Part shown: one piece after another, positions 35,672-44,298 of the stretch | Position numbering within the stretch: the first letter of the stretch is position 1 | Layout: the number at the start of each line of letters is the position of its first letter | Assembly (NCBI RefSeq): GCF_014205675.1 | Contig: NZ_JACIIX010000005.1 | Span: 168,312-232,311, forward strand | DNA: 64,000 nucleotides | Source: Novispirillum itersonii | Lineage (GTDB): Bacteria > Pseudomonadota > Alphaproteobacteria > Rhodospirillales > Rhodospirillaceae | Direction: 5' to 3' | The notes under the pieces: generated by a model | The model's database searches: none | Seen by the model: only the letters and a program-made list of their open reading frames with translations | What the model was told of the DNA's origin: nothing | Program-made: the position numbers and the translations under genes

Positions 35672-36715
35672 ATGTCCCAGCTTGGCACCATGGATGACCT
35701 GCCGCTTGAATACCGGCAGGCCCTGACCGCCCGTAACCTGATTCCGCTGTGGCCCGCCCTGCGCGCCGCCCTGCCGCACAACAGGCCGTTCCGCCGCACC
35801 CAGCCGGTGCTGTGGCGTTACGCCGACATCCGCCCGCAGCTTCTGGAAGCCGGACGCCTGACCCCGATCGAAAAGGCCGAGCGCCGGGTGCTGGTGCTGG
35901 CCAACCCCGGTCTGGGGCTGGAAAACATGCAGGCGACGCCGTCCATTTACATCGGCATGCAGCTGATCCTGCCCGGCGAGACCGCCCCCAACCACCGCCA
36001 CACCCCGTCCGCCGTGCGGTTTGTGGTCGAAGGGGATGGCGGCTTCACCATTGTCGAAGGCGAGAAGTGCCCGATGGAGCCGGGCGACCTGATCCTGACC
36101 CCGTCCGGCCTGTGGCATGAACACGGCCATTCCGGCTCCGGCCCGGTGGTGTGGATGGATGCGCTGGACCTGCCGCTGGTCTACGCGCTGGAAGCCTCCT
36201 ACGCCATCGAAGGGGTCTCGCAGCAGGTGCGCAACGAGGCCGACGCCTCGCAGACCCGCTACCGCCGCGCCGGGCTGGTGCCTTACACCGCCCTGCACCG
36301 CCCGCGCCGGGATTATCCGCTGGTGCGCTTCCCGTGGCGGGAGGTCAAGGCCGCCCTGTCCGACCTTGCCGCCGTCACCCCGCAGGGCGAGGCGGTGCGG
36401 CTGGCCTACGTCAACCCGGAAACCGGGGCCGAATGCATGCCGGTTCTGGGGTTCTCCGCCCTGATGCTGCGGCCGGGGGAAACCCTGCGCCTGCCGCGCC
36501 AGTCGGCTTCCAGCGTGATCCATGTCGTGGACGGCAACGGCACCGCGCAGGTGGATGGTACCGATCTGGCCTTCGGCCCGGCCGACACCGTCGCCATCCC
36601 CACCCATGCCGAGGTGCGGCTGGAAAACGCCTCGGCGCAGAAACCGGCGTGGCTGTTCGTGGTCGATGACGCCCCGATGCAGCGCAAGCTGGGGTTCTAC
36701 GAACTGTTCGGCTGA
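35672..36715 (+). CDS. Gentisate 1,2-dioxygenase (NagI-like)
   Basis: A 347-residue bicupin that opens gentisate to maleylpyruvate with O2 and Fe(II). The N-terminal cupin carries the iron ligands in [20 protein letters not shown] and [11 protein letters not shown]. The C-terminal cupin ([20 protein letters not shown]) has lost the histidines, as usual in this family. The ATG at 35672 has GGAG eight bases upstream; an in-frame codon 18 bases earlier lacks one. It is the last gene of the operon. Confidence 0.93.
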   Translation: MSQLGTMDDLPLEYRQALTARNLIPLWPALRAALPHNRPFRRTQPVLWRYADIRPQLLEAGRLTPIEKAERRVLVLANPGLGLENMQATPSIYIGMQLILPGETAPNHRHTPSAVRFVVEGDGGFTIVEGEKCPMEPGDLILTPSGLWHEHGHSGSGPVVWMDALDLPLVYALEASYAIEGVSQQVRNEADASQTRYRRAGLVPYTALHRPRRDYPLVRFPWREVKAALSDLAAVTPQGEAVRLAYVNPETGAECMPVLGFSALMLRPGETLRLPRQSASSVIHVVDGNGTAQVDGTDLAFGPADTVAIPTHAEVRLENASAQKPAWLFVVDDAPMQRKLGFYELFG

Positions 36716-36748
36716 TCTTTATCCTGAAGAACGACGCCGGAGGGCTGA

Positions 36749-37585
36749 TTACGGCACCATTGCCAGAAAGGCGGTGATCCGGGCCAGCACTCCGGCTTCG
36801 TCCTCGCGGTGCGGCATGTGGCCGTGGCCGGGCATCACCAGCGTTTCCGCCGGGCCGCTGACGCCGCCGCCGATGGTGCGGGCATGGTCCGGGCTGCCGT
36901 ATTCATCATCGCCGCCATGGATCACCAGCGCCGGGCAGCGCACCGCCGCCAGCAGCGGCCGCAGCGACCAGTCGGCAAACCCGGCGGACAGCCAGGTATC
37001 GACCCACGCCGACAGCACCCAGGCCGCCCGGTCGCCGTGATAGCGCGCCAGCCGCTCCACCGCCCCCGGCCCGGCAAAGGCCGCCTTGGCAGCGGCAACC
37101 CCATCGCGGATGCGGTCATCATTATAGGCCTGCGCCGCAATGCTGATCAGCCCGGTACAGTCCGGGTGGCGGGCCGCCGTGCACACTGCCATGCCGCCGC
37201 CGACACTGTGGCCCATGGCGACAAACCGGCCGATCCCCAGCGCCGCCCGCAGCTGCGGCACCACCACCCCGGCCTCTTCCAGCACAAAGTTGCCGCTGAC
37301 GGTATCGGTGCGGCGGTCGGCCTGCCCGAACCCCAGCCGGTCATAGGCAATCACCCGCCGCCCGGTGGCCCGGGCCAAGGCCTCCGGCAGGCCGCGCCAC
37401 AGGGCAATGCAGCCGAGCGAGTCATGAAACAGCAGCACCGGGGCCGCCCCGGTTGCCCTTTCCGGGCTTTCCCCTTCCGGCAGCCATTCGGTCACCGCCA
37501 CCTCTCCGGCGGCCTGCGGCAGCGCCACCGGCACCCGCAGGCTGCGGGTCTGGCAGGGGGAGAGGACAGAGGCGGTGTCAGTCAT
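36749..37585 (-). CDS. Alpha/beta hydrolase
   Basis: A 278-residue serine hydrolase. The nucleophile elbow is MGHSVGGGMA (GHSVG), the acid lies in IHGGDDEYGSPDHA, and the histidine in MPGHGHMPHRE. An oxyanion-loop HDSLGCIALWRGLPEAL precedes them. The fold suits esters, lactones or C-C bonds; the substrate is unknown. It is convergent with the gentisate operon, so a role in releasing aromatic acids from esters is only a guess. The start is the ATG of MTDTASV; longer frames add an unlikely Cys/Pro-rich leader. Confidence 0.85.
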   Translation of the reverse strand: MTDTASVLSPCQTRSLRVPVALPQAAGEVAVTEWLPEGESPERATGAAPVLLFHDSLGCIALWRGLPEALARATGRRVIAYDRLGFGQADRRTDTVSGNFVLEEAGVVVPQLRAALGIGRFVAMGHSVGGGMAVCTAARHPDCTGLISIAAQAYNDDRIRDGVAAAKAAFAGPGAVERLARYHGDRAAWVLSAWVDTWLSAGFADWSLRPLLAAVRCPALVIHGGDDEYGSPDHARTIGGGVSGPAETLVMPGHGHMPHREDEAGVLARITAFLAMVP

Positions 37586-37812
37586 GGCAACGGATCCGGG
37601 ACAGGGACAACGGGAAAGATCCACCGATACCAGCACAGTCCGGGGGGGCCTGACCACCCCTGACCCGCTGCTTCCCGGGATCGCAAAAAAATATAACCGG
37701 CCCGGGATTCCGTCACACTTTCGCCCGCCTGAGCCTGCTATACATCGCCGCGACGATGATTTTTACAGCCCATACGGGCAGAGCACACCGTTTGTGGGGC
37801 AGGAGAGAGTTT

Positions 37813-39243
37813 ATGGTTTCAACACCCGTCAAGGCCGCCGGGGCCGCCGTTGTCGTTCTGGGGGCCGCCGCCGCCGGATGGATCGGGGCCAGCCATGTGA
37901 TGGCCACCAAGACCGAGGCCGCCTTCCGCGCCTTTGCCGCCCGCCCGGCCACCGAAACCGGGATGGAAATCACAAAGCTGGAACACGCCACCGGCCTGCT
38001 GTCGGCCAAGGGGTCGTTTCTGGTCAGGCCGGTGATCGCCGGGTCCGCCATTCCGCCGGAAGACATGCCGGTCGGCGAGGTCACCTATACCCTGTCGCAC
38101 CTGCTGCTGCCGGGGTCGGCGGCGCGGATCAGCTGGTCGGTCAGCCCGACCGGCGAAGCCGACAAAAACCTGACCGAACTGTTCGGCAAGCGGCTGGCCC
38201 TGAGCGGGGCCGGGACCGTCGGCTATAAGGGCGAGGTGAAAACCGATTACGGCCTGCCGGAGCTGAAGGCGAACAAGGATGGGAACAGCGCCGCCATCGC
38301 CGCATCCGGCGGCAGTCTGGAAACCGATGGCAAGGCGGTCCGCCTGACCCTGACCTTCCCCAGCACCGAAGTGCGGGGCGATGGCGAAGCCATTGACATC
38401 AAGGGCCTGTCCGTCACCGGCGATTACTCCGACATCGCGCTGGGCCTTGGCACCGGCACGGTGGCGCTGGATAAATTCAGCAGCACTGAAGCCCAGATCG
38501 AGGGCCTGAAGTACACCGCCGAGACGGTGCAGACCGGCCCGCTGATTGATATCCGCGTCGGCACTCGCCTGAAGAAGGCCAGCGCCAGCGGCCAGACCCT
38601 GTCTGATGCCGCGCTGGACCTGCACATCGGCGGCATGGAGCTGGCGACCCTGAAGCGGATGTCGGACCTGATGGAAAAGTCCGACTTCCTGCGCAACATC
38701 ACCGCCGAGGAAGACGAAGCCTTCCGCAAGGATCTGCGGGCGGTGATCAATCAGGGCTTTACCGTCTCCATTCCGGTGCTGACCGGCACCGTCAGCGGCG
38801 ACCAGATCAACGGCTCCGTCGCCGGGAAGATGGCGGTAACGCTGGGCAAGGCGGCTTCGGCCACCGGCCCGGTGTCGCTGGCCACCCTGCTGTCGTCCTC
38901 CGGCGAGGCTGCGGTTTCCAGCAAGGACCTGCCGAAGGAACAGGTGCAGATGGCGGTGGCCACCGGCTTTGCCGTCGCCACCCCGGATGGCCTGAAGGCC
39001 GACTACAGCCTGAAGGACGGCGTGCTGACGGTGAACACCCTGCCGCTGGCCGCCGAACAGGTGAAAATGGGCCTGCTGACCGCCGATGAAACCCTGAACG
39101 CCCTTCTGAACCAGCCGCTGTCTGAAAGCGGGCTGTTCAGCGATGACCTGTATGACGACGAAGCCGATTACCCGGATGAGGAAGAGCTGGAAGAGGAAAC
39201 CCCGCCGGAAACCGATCCGGTGCCGGTGAAGCCGAAGAAGTAA
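37813..39243 (+). CDS. DUF945 (YdgA-like) protein
   Basis: A 476-residue protein. One hydrophobic segment at residues ~7-24 (AAGAAVVVLGAAAAGWIGAS) acts as a signal anchor. The long beta-rich periplasmic body resembles DUF945/YdgA, with repeats of about 100 residues. It ends in an acidic tail (YDDEADYPDEEELEEETPPE). Function of the family is unknown. The start has AGGAGAG upstream. Its 3' end carries a strong bidirectional terminator. Confidence 0.75.
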   Translation: MVSTPVKAAGAAVVVLGAAAAGWIGASHVMATKTEAAFRAFAARPATETGMEITKLEHATGLLSAKGSFLVRPVIAGSAIPPEDMPVGEVTYTLSHLLLPGSAARISWSVSPTGEADKNLTELFGKRLALSGAGTVGYKGEVKTDYGLPELKANKDGNSAAIAASGGSLETDGKAVRLTLTFPSTEVRGDGEAIDIKGLSVTGDYSDIALGLGTGTVALDKFSSTEAQIEGLKYTAETVQTGPLIDIRVGTRLKKASASGQTLSDAALDLHIGGMELATLKRMSDLMEKSDFLRNITAEEDEAFRKDLRAVINQGFTVSIPVLTGTVSGDQINGSVAGKMAVTLGKAASATGPVSLATLLSSSGEAAVSSKDLPKEQVQMAVATGFAVATPDGLKADYSLKDGVLTVNTLPLAAEQVKMGLLTADETLNALLNQPLSESGLFSDDLYDDEADYPDEEELEEETPPETDPVPVKPKK

Positions 39244-39260
39244 AGCCAGACCCATGAGAA

Positions 39261-39297
39261 AACCCCGGACAGAGACACCTCAGTCCGGGGTTTTTTG
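39261..39297. terminator. Bidirectional rho-independent terminator
   Basis: A 10-bp stem AACCCCGGAC / GTCCGGGGTT (39261-39270 with 39283-39292) has T-rich sequence on the plus side and A-rich on the other. It lies between the convergent DUF945 and MFS genes. Confidence 0.9.
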
Positions 39298-39328
39298 GGG
39301 CCGGGGTTTTTCCTTGACCCGGAACCGG

Positions 39329-40513
39329 TTACGCCGGGCGGGGCTGCACCCACAGCCGCAGGGCCACCAGCGCCGACAGCGCCACCGCCACCGCCCCGGC
39401 GGCAAACACCGCCGTCAGCCCCCGGCTGTCCGCCAGCACCCCGGCCAGCGGGCCGGTGATCCCCAGTGCCAGATCGAGGAAGGCGACATAGGCCCCCATT
39501 GCCAGACTGCGCGTCTGCGGCGGGGCCCGGCGCACCGCCTCCACCCCGAAGCCGGGGAAGGCCAGCGAATAGCCGAACCCGGTCAGCGCCGCCCCCAGAC
39601 AGGCGATCCCCGCAGTCTCCGCCCCCCAGATCACCAGCATCCCGGCGGCTTCGATCATCACGCTGACCAGCGCCACCCGTGCCCCGCCCAGCCGGTCCGG
39701 CAACGAGCCGAACAGCAGACGGGCGAGGATGAAAGCCCCCCCGAAGGCGGTGAACACCAGCCCGGCATCGCCCCAGCCCCGGGCGGTGAACAGCAGGGCG
39801 GCGAAGGCCGAAATCACCCCCAGCCCGATGCTGGACAGCGCCAGCCCCAGCCCCGGCACCCACACCGCGCCCAGCACCCGGTAAAACGGGGTCCGCCGCG
39901 CTGTCGAGGGGGCCACCGTCCGCATGCCGCCCAGCAGCAGCCCGGCAGCCAGCGGCAGGGCGATAGTCGCCAGCCCGACCCCGGTCAGGCCCCAGCGGGC
40001 CGACAGCGCCACCCCCAGCGGTGCCCCCAGCGCAAAGGCGCCATAGATGGCGATGCCGTTCCACACCATCACCTTCCCGGCATTCTGCGGGCCGACCAGC
40101 CCGACACCCCAGCCGAGCGCGCCGGTGATGATCAGGCTTTCGCCCACCGCCAGCACCACCCGGCCCAGCAGCAGCACCGCCACCGACAACGCCGGAGCAT
40201 CCACAAACGGCAGGGACAGCACCGTCACCGCACCGGAGGCCGCCGCCGTCACCAGCCCGGCCCACACCGCCCGGCGGGTGCCGCGCAGATCGGCGAAGGT
40301 TCCGGCCCCGGCGCGGGACAGCAGCGCGGCGGCAAACTGTGCCCCCACCACCACGCCGACCACCACCGGCCCCATGCCCAGCACCGTCTTCAGGTGCAGG
40401 GGCAGCACCGGCAACTGCATACCGATCGTCAAAAATGCCAAAAACACAGCCACCGTCAGCGGCAGCAGGGTGGCGAACACCCGGCTGCCGGTGGCAGGAA
40501 CAGATCCTGTCAT
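39329..40513 (-). CDS. MFS transporter (YfcJ/YhhS-like efflux family)
   Basis: A 394-residue, 12-helix permease. The loop 2-3 region reads RAGAGTFADLRGTRRAVWAG, and there is a GYSLAFPGFGVEAVRRAPPQ stretch near helix 10, features of the YfcJ/YhhS group of sugar or drug efflux permeases. It is divergent from a TetR regulator with a 200-base gap, the usual layout for a repressor controlling an efflux pump. Substrate unknown. Confidence 0.85.
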   Translation of the reverse strand: MTGSVPATGSRVFATLLPLTVAVFLAFLTIGMQLPVLPLHLKTVLGMGPVVVGVVVGAQFAAALLSRAGAGTFADLRGTRRAVWAGLVTAAASGAVTVLSLPFVDAPALSVAVLLLGRVVLAVGESLIITGALGWGVGLVGPQNAGKVMVWNGIAIYGAFALGAPLGVALSARWGLTGVGLATIALPLAAGLLLGGMRTVAPSTARRTPFYRVLGAVWVPGLGLALSSIGLGVISAFAALLFTARGWGDAGLVFTAFGGAFILARLLFGSLPDRLGGARVALVSVMIEAAGMLVIWGAETAGIACLGAALTGFGYSLAFPGFGVEAVRRAPPQTRSLAMGAYVAFLDLALGITGPLAGVLADSRGLTAVFAAGAVAVALSALVALRLWVQPRPA

Positions 40514-40713
40514 CGCAGATATCCTTCAGAGAATGCGCCGGGTGCCCCGGCAGAGCGTCAGGGTGCGGGATCCACCATCATCGTGAGAAACTCCGGTGCC
40601 GATGACCCCAGCCCGTTGGCGTGCTATAAAACCTGACGGTTTCGTCGTGTTTGATCCTGCGCCCATCCGGGATCTGCGGCAATTCGCGTTCCCTGCCTGA
40701 AAGGTCCGCCGCC

Positions 40714-41355
40714 ATGACCAGCCGCCGAAACCCGCAGATTTCCTCACGCCGGACCCCGAAGCAGGCCCGCTCCGCTGACCTTGTCGCCGCCATCCTCGAA
40801 GCAGCGGTTCAGGTTTTGCGCAGTGACGGTGCCACCCGGTTCACCTCCGCCCGGGTGGCGGAACGGGCCGGGGTCAGCGTCGGGTCGCTGTACCAGTATT
40901 TCCCCAACAAGGCGGCGATCCTGTTCCGGCTGCAAAGCGATGAATGGCGGCAGACCGCCAGCCTGTTGCAGGATATTCTGGCCGACACCACCCTGCCGCC
41001 ACCGGACCGGCTGCGGCGGCTGGGCCATACCTTCCTGCAATCGGAATGCGATGAAGCCGCCATCCGCGGTGCCCTCAGCGATGCCGCCCCGCTGTACCGC
41101 GACACCCCGGAAGCGCAGGAGGCCCGCGCCGGAACCGCGCAGGCGATGCGGGCCTTCATCGCCGCCACCCGCCCGGATCTGCCGCCACCGCAGCAGGCGC
41201 TGCTGGCCGAGCTGCTGATCCATACCTTAAGCGGAGTCGGCAAACAGTTTTCCGCCCGGCCCCGAACGGCGGAGGAGATTGCCACCACCGCCGACATGCT
41301 GGGCGGAATGCTGGGCGCCGCCCTGCTGACCCCACCCCTGCCGCTTCCGGACTGA
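40714..41355 (+). CDS. TetR/AcrR family regulator
   Basis: A 213-residue repressor. The N-terminal helix-turn-helix is FTSARVAERAGVSVGSLYQYFP, preceded by VAAILEAAVQVL. The C-terminal ligand-binding part (LLIHTLSGVGKQF) is variable. By position it probably represses the divergent MFS gene and itself. The start chosen is the ATG of MTSRRNPQ; an earlier in-frame start has no ribosome-binding site. Confidence 0.88.
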   Translation: MTSRRNPQISSRRTPKQARSADLVAAILEAAVQVLRSDGATRFTSARVAERAGVSVGSLYQYFPNKAAILFRLQSDEWRQTASLLQDILADTTLPPPDRLRRLGHTFLQSECDEAAIRGALSDAAPLYRDTPEAQEARAGTAQAMRAFIAATRPDLPPPQQALLAELLIHTLSGVGKQFSARPRTAEEIATTADMLGGMLGAALLTPPLPLPD

Positions 41356-41424
41356 CAGGCCTTCCCGTCCCGGCGGAAATAGGGTATCTGCGCGTGTTGC
41401 CCCCTTTTGCCGGACCGCCATCGC

Positions 41425-42102
41425 ATGACCCCGCAGGAAATTCAGTCCCGAGTGCTGTACAAGGATCGCCTGATTCTGGTGATCAACAAGCCTGCCGGGC
41501 TGCCGGTGCATGCCGGGCCGGGCGGCGGCCCCAATCTGGAAGCCTCCTTCCACCACCTGTGTTTTGAACATCCGCGCGCCCCGGGGCTGGCCCACCGGCT
41601 GGACCGCGACACCTCCGGCTGCCTCGTGCTGGGCCGCCACCACAAGGGGCTGAAGCGGATGGGAAAACTGTTCCAGCAGGGCAAGGTTGGCAAGATCTAC
41701 TGGGCGGTGTGCACCGCCGCGCCGGAGCAGGAGAGCGGCACCGTCAGCCTGCCCCTGCGCAAGATGACCCCCAACGGCGGCTGGCGGATGGTGGTTGACC
41801 CCAAGGAGGGGCAGGAGTCCATCACCGATTACCGCGTTCTTGGCCGCTCCCGCGATGGGATGGCGTGGATTGAATGCCGCCCGCGCACCGGCCGCACCCA
41901 CCAGATCCGCGTTCACATGGCCGCCATCGGCGCGCCGCTGCTGGGCGATCCGCTGTACGGGCAGGCCGACCGCCGGGCCATGCACCTGCATTCCCGCAGC
42001 GTCACCATTCCGCTGTATGCCGAAAAACCGCCGATCACCGTTGATGCCCCGCCCCCGGCCCATATGGTGCAGGCCCTGCGCGCCTGCGGCTGGGACGGCT
42101 GA
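41425..42102 (+). CDS. RluA-family pseudouridine synthase
   Basis: A 225-residue enzyme that isomerises uridine to pseudouridine in RNA. The catalytic Asp lies in HRLDRDTSGCLVLGRH. Other family motifs are VINKPAGLPVHAGPG, KIYWAVC, and RTGRTHQIRVHMAAIGAPLL followed by GDPLY. No S4 domain precedes the catalytic domain, so it resembles the short RluA/TruC type. rRNA versus tRNA target cannot be told. Confidence 0.92.
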   Translation: MTPQEIQSRVLYKDRLILVINKPAGLPVHAGPGGGPNLEASFHHLCFEHPRAPGLAHRLDRDTSGCLVLGRHHKGLKRMGKLFQQGKVGKIYWAVCTAAPEQESGTVSLPLRKMTPNGGWRMVVDPKEGQESITDYRVLGRSRDGMAWIECRPRTGRTHQIRVHMAAIGAPLLGDPLYGQADRRAMHLHSRSVTIPLYAEKPPITVDAPPPAHMVQALRACGWDG

Positions 42103-42291
42103 GGCAGGCCCCGCAGCCGCAGGCCTGCGGTTTCACCCCGATTGGAACCGGTGGAGGAAAACGGCCTCCCCTTTTTCAAAGCAAGGGGTTAGGAGGCAGG
42201 CCCTGAACCCGGTCTTGTGTCCGGGCAGATATACCCTTACGGAGGGTACTGCCTTTCACCCGTTTTTGGTGTAGGATTTGTGGCATCCGCT

Positions 42292-42410
42292 GTTAGAGCA
42301 TTTTCCGATTGAGCAGGCTCCGATCAATCGAAGAAAATGCTCTATTTTTAAAAATTTAGAGCGTTTTCAACCGCAAAACCGGTGTCCACTTTTGCTGAAA
42401 ACGCTCTAAC
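42292..42410. repeat. 119-bp MITE-like element made of two paired hairpins
   Basis: Outer inverted ends are GTTAGAGC and GCTCTAAC. Inside are two long hairpins: TAGAGCATTTTC / GAAAATGCTCTA (42294-42305 with 42333-42344) and TTAGAGCGTTTTCA / TGAAAACGCTCTAA (42356-42369 with 42396-42409). The two are related to each other (GAGCATTTTC and GAGCGTTTTC). No coding capacity. Decayed relatives occur at 27007 and 46785-46960. The rest of 42103-42291 holds nothing I can name. Confidence 0.85.
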
Positions 42411-42427
42411 GGCAAGGGAGGGATGCC

Positions 42428-42691
42428 ATGCCGCTACAGGCCATTCTGGGAAAAGTGACCCTGCTGGAAAATCTCGGGCCGTTTGTGCTGGTCTGGGAAT
42501 CCCTGAGCGTGGTCTGTCTGTGTGTGATGCAGGGGCTGGGGCTGCCGACGGATGTCAGCGCCGCCGGTGTCACCGCCGCCGTCATGGCCCCGGTGGCCGT
42601 TCTGGCCCTGTGGCAGCTGGAACGGACCTTTGTCGCCACCGGCATGGTCACCCTGAACGACCCGGACAACGTCGCCGCCCCGGCGGAATAA
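42428..42691 (+). CDS. Small hypothetical membrane protein
   Basis: An 87-residue protein with a good ribosome-binding site (GGGAGG). Two hydrophobic stretches are visible: LGPFVLVWESLSVVCLCVMQ and AAGVTAAVMAPVAVLALWQ. No family recognised. It starts 17 bases after the MITE-like element, so that element must lie in its promoter or leader. It converges on the aminomutase gene. Confidence 0.55.
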   Translation: MPLQAILGKVTLLENLGPFVLVWESLSVVCLCVMQGLGLPTDVSAAGVTAAVMAPVAVLALWQLERTFVATGMVTLNDPDNVAAPAE

Positions 42692-42717
42692 TCTCCGGTG
42701 GGATTTCTGTCTGCCCG

Positions 42718-43719
42718 TCAGTACGTCAGCACATCCGGGCCGGTGCCGTCAGACCAGTCTTCCGGCCACGCCGGGCCCAGCGGCACCTTGCCCAGCCCGC
42801 CCGGCCGGTCGAGGATATAGGTCGGCAGACCAAGGCCGGACACCCGCCCGCGCAGGCTTTTCATCAGCGCCCGCCCCTCGTCCACCGGCAGCCGGAAATG
42901 GCTGGTCCCCGGCGCCAGATCGGGGTGGTGCAGGTAATAGGGTTTAATGCGGTTGCGGACAAAGGCGCGGAACAGGGCTTCCAGCGCCTCCGCCGTATCA
43001 TTGACCCCGCGCAGCAGCACGCTCTGCGACACCAGCGGAATCCCGGCATCGGCCAGACGCCGCACCGCCGCCACCACCTCCGGCACGAATTCATCGGCAT
43101 GGTTGGCGTGGACCGCCACCCATGGCACCAGCCGCTTGCCTGCGGTCAGGGCGGCGATCAGCTCCTCCGTCACCTTGGCCGGATCGTGGACCGGCAGGCG
43201 GCTGTGCCAGCGGATGATCTCCACCTGCGGCAGGGCATCCAGCGCCTCGGTGATGCGGCGGACCCGGCGCGGCGACAGCAGCAGCGGGTCCCCCCCGGTC
43301 AGGATCACTTCCCACACCTTCGGCTGGGCGGCGATATAGGCCAGCGCCGCCTCCAGCTGGGCCTCGGTCAGGGTCTCCCCACCCGGCCCCACCACCTCGC
43401 GGCGGAAGCAGAACCGGCAGTAGGCGGCACAGACATGCACCGGCTTCAGCAGCAGACGGTCAGGGTAGCGGTGGACAATCCCCGGCAACGGGCTTTTGGC
43501 GTCATCGCCGATCGGGTCCGGCACTTCATCCAGGGTGGTCAGCAGTTCCCGCGCATCGGGGCGGAACTGCCGCACCAGCGGGTCCTCCGCCCCGGCACCG
43601 GCCATCAGGCTTTCCAGAAACGGCGTGGTTTTGACCGCATAGCGGCGGGCCACCGCGTCCAGCTCGGACGCCGTGCCCATCCCGGAGTGTGCGGATGCGG
43701 TGGCGGGGTTCGTCATCAT
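42718..43719 (-). CDS. Lysine 2,3-aminomutase-like radical SAM enzyme (KamA/EpmB type)
   Basis: A 333-residue radical SAM protein with the cluster motif CAAYCRFCFRRE, the PLP-binding region, and a GGDPLLLSPRRVR segment. Short proteins of this type convert (R)- or (S)-lysine to beta-lysine. In EpmB the beta-lysine is then attached to elongation factor P. No efp or epmA gene lies beside it, so EpmB versus catabolic lysine aminomutase is undecided. Confidence 0.85.
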   Translation of the reverse strand: MMTNPATASAHSGMGTASELDAVARRYAVKTTPFLESLMAGAGAEDPLVRQFRPDARELLTTLDEVPDPIGDDAKSPLPGIVHRYPDRLLLKPVHVCAAYCRFCFRREVVGPGGETLTEAQLEAALAYIAAQPKVWEVILTGGDPLLLSPRRVRRITEALDALPQVEIIRWHSRLPVHDPAKVTEELIAALTAGKRLVPWVAVHANHADEFVPEVVAAVRRLADAGIPLVSQSVLLRGVNDTAEALEALFRAFVRNRIKPYYLHHPDLAPGTSHFRLPVDEGRALMKSLRGRVSGLGLPTYILDRPGGLGKVPLGPAWPEDWSDGTGPDVLTY

Positions 43720-43803
43720 GCCCCGCCTCTATCCCGCCCGCCGGGGAAAATCAAGCCCACATGGAAAAGGGAAAACCGGGCAGACGGCACGCGGCCCTGC
43801 CCC

Positions 43804-44244
43804 TCAGGCCCGGCTTTCGGCGAAGATCACCAGCCGGCAGCCGAAAAACGTCAGGAACATCGACACCGCCGAGCCCACCGCCAAGGCCGGGACCGGCAGC
43901 GACAGAACCGGAATCATCGAGCGGACCAGCGCCGAGAAGATCGCAAAATTGACCAGCGCCCCCAGCCCCTGAAGCAGGAAATAGCCGATATAGCGGGATG
44001 ACGTCACCGGGCTGCGGGAAAAGGTCAGGTTGCGGTTGAGCAGCCACGTCACCGTGACGGCCACCGGAAAGCTGACGGCCCGGGCCTCGATGCTGCCCCA
44101 CCCGAAAATCTCATGGAGCAGCGACAGAGTCCCGGCATCGGTGAGGAAGCCGATGCCGCCGACCAGCCCGAACATCACAACCGCCTGATAGCGGCGAAAC
44201 AGAGACACCATCATCCTGCGCATCCGCTCCCGGAGAGTGTTCAC
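43804..44244 (-). CDS. GtrA family membrane protein
   Basis: A 146-residue protein with four hydrophobic helices: FGLVGGIGFLTDAGTLSLLH, AVSFPVAVTVTWLLNRNLTF, YIGYFLLQGLGALVNFAIFS, LAVGSAVSMFLTFFGCRLVI. The WLLNRNLTF motif marks the GtrA family. These are flippase-like partners of glycosyltransferases that move undecaprenyl-linked sugars. I use a GTG at 44244; another GTG at 44292 is possible. It is the last gene of a three-gene glycosylation operon. Confidence 0.85.
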   Translation of the reverse strand: MNTLRERMRRMMVSLFRRYQAVVMFGLVGGIGFLTDAGTLSLLHEIFGWGSIEARAVSFPVAVTVTWLLNRNLTFSRSPVTSSRYIGYFLLQGLGALVNFAIFSALVRSMIPVLSLPVPALAVGSAVSMFLTFFGCRLVIFAESRA

Positions 44245-44298
44245 CTCAGCGCCCCCGGCCCCTGACAGAGGCAGGAACCGGACCGGCGGCACAGACGG

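Noticed and set aside
44245-44292. Longer GtrA protein starting at 44292
   Set aside because: The extra 16 residues have no ribosome-binding site and are not membrane-like; not fully excluded.
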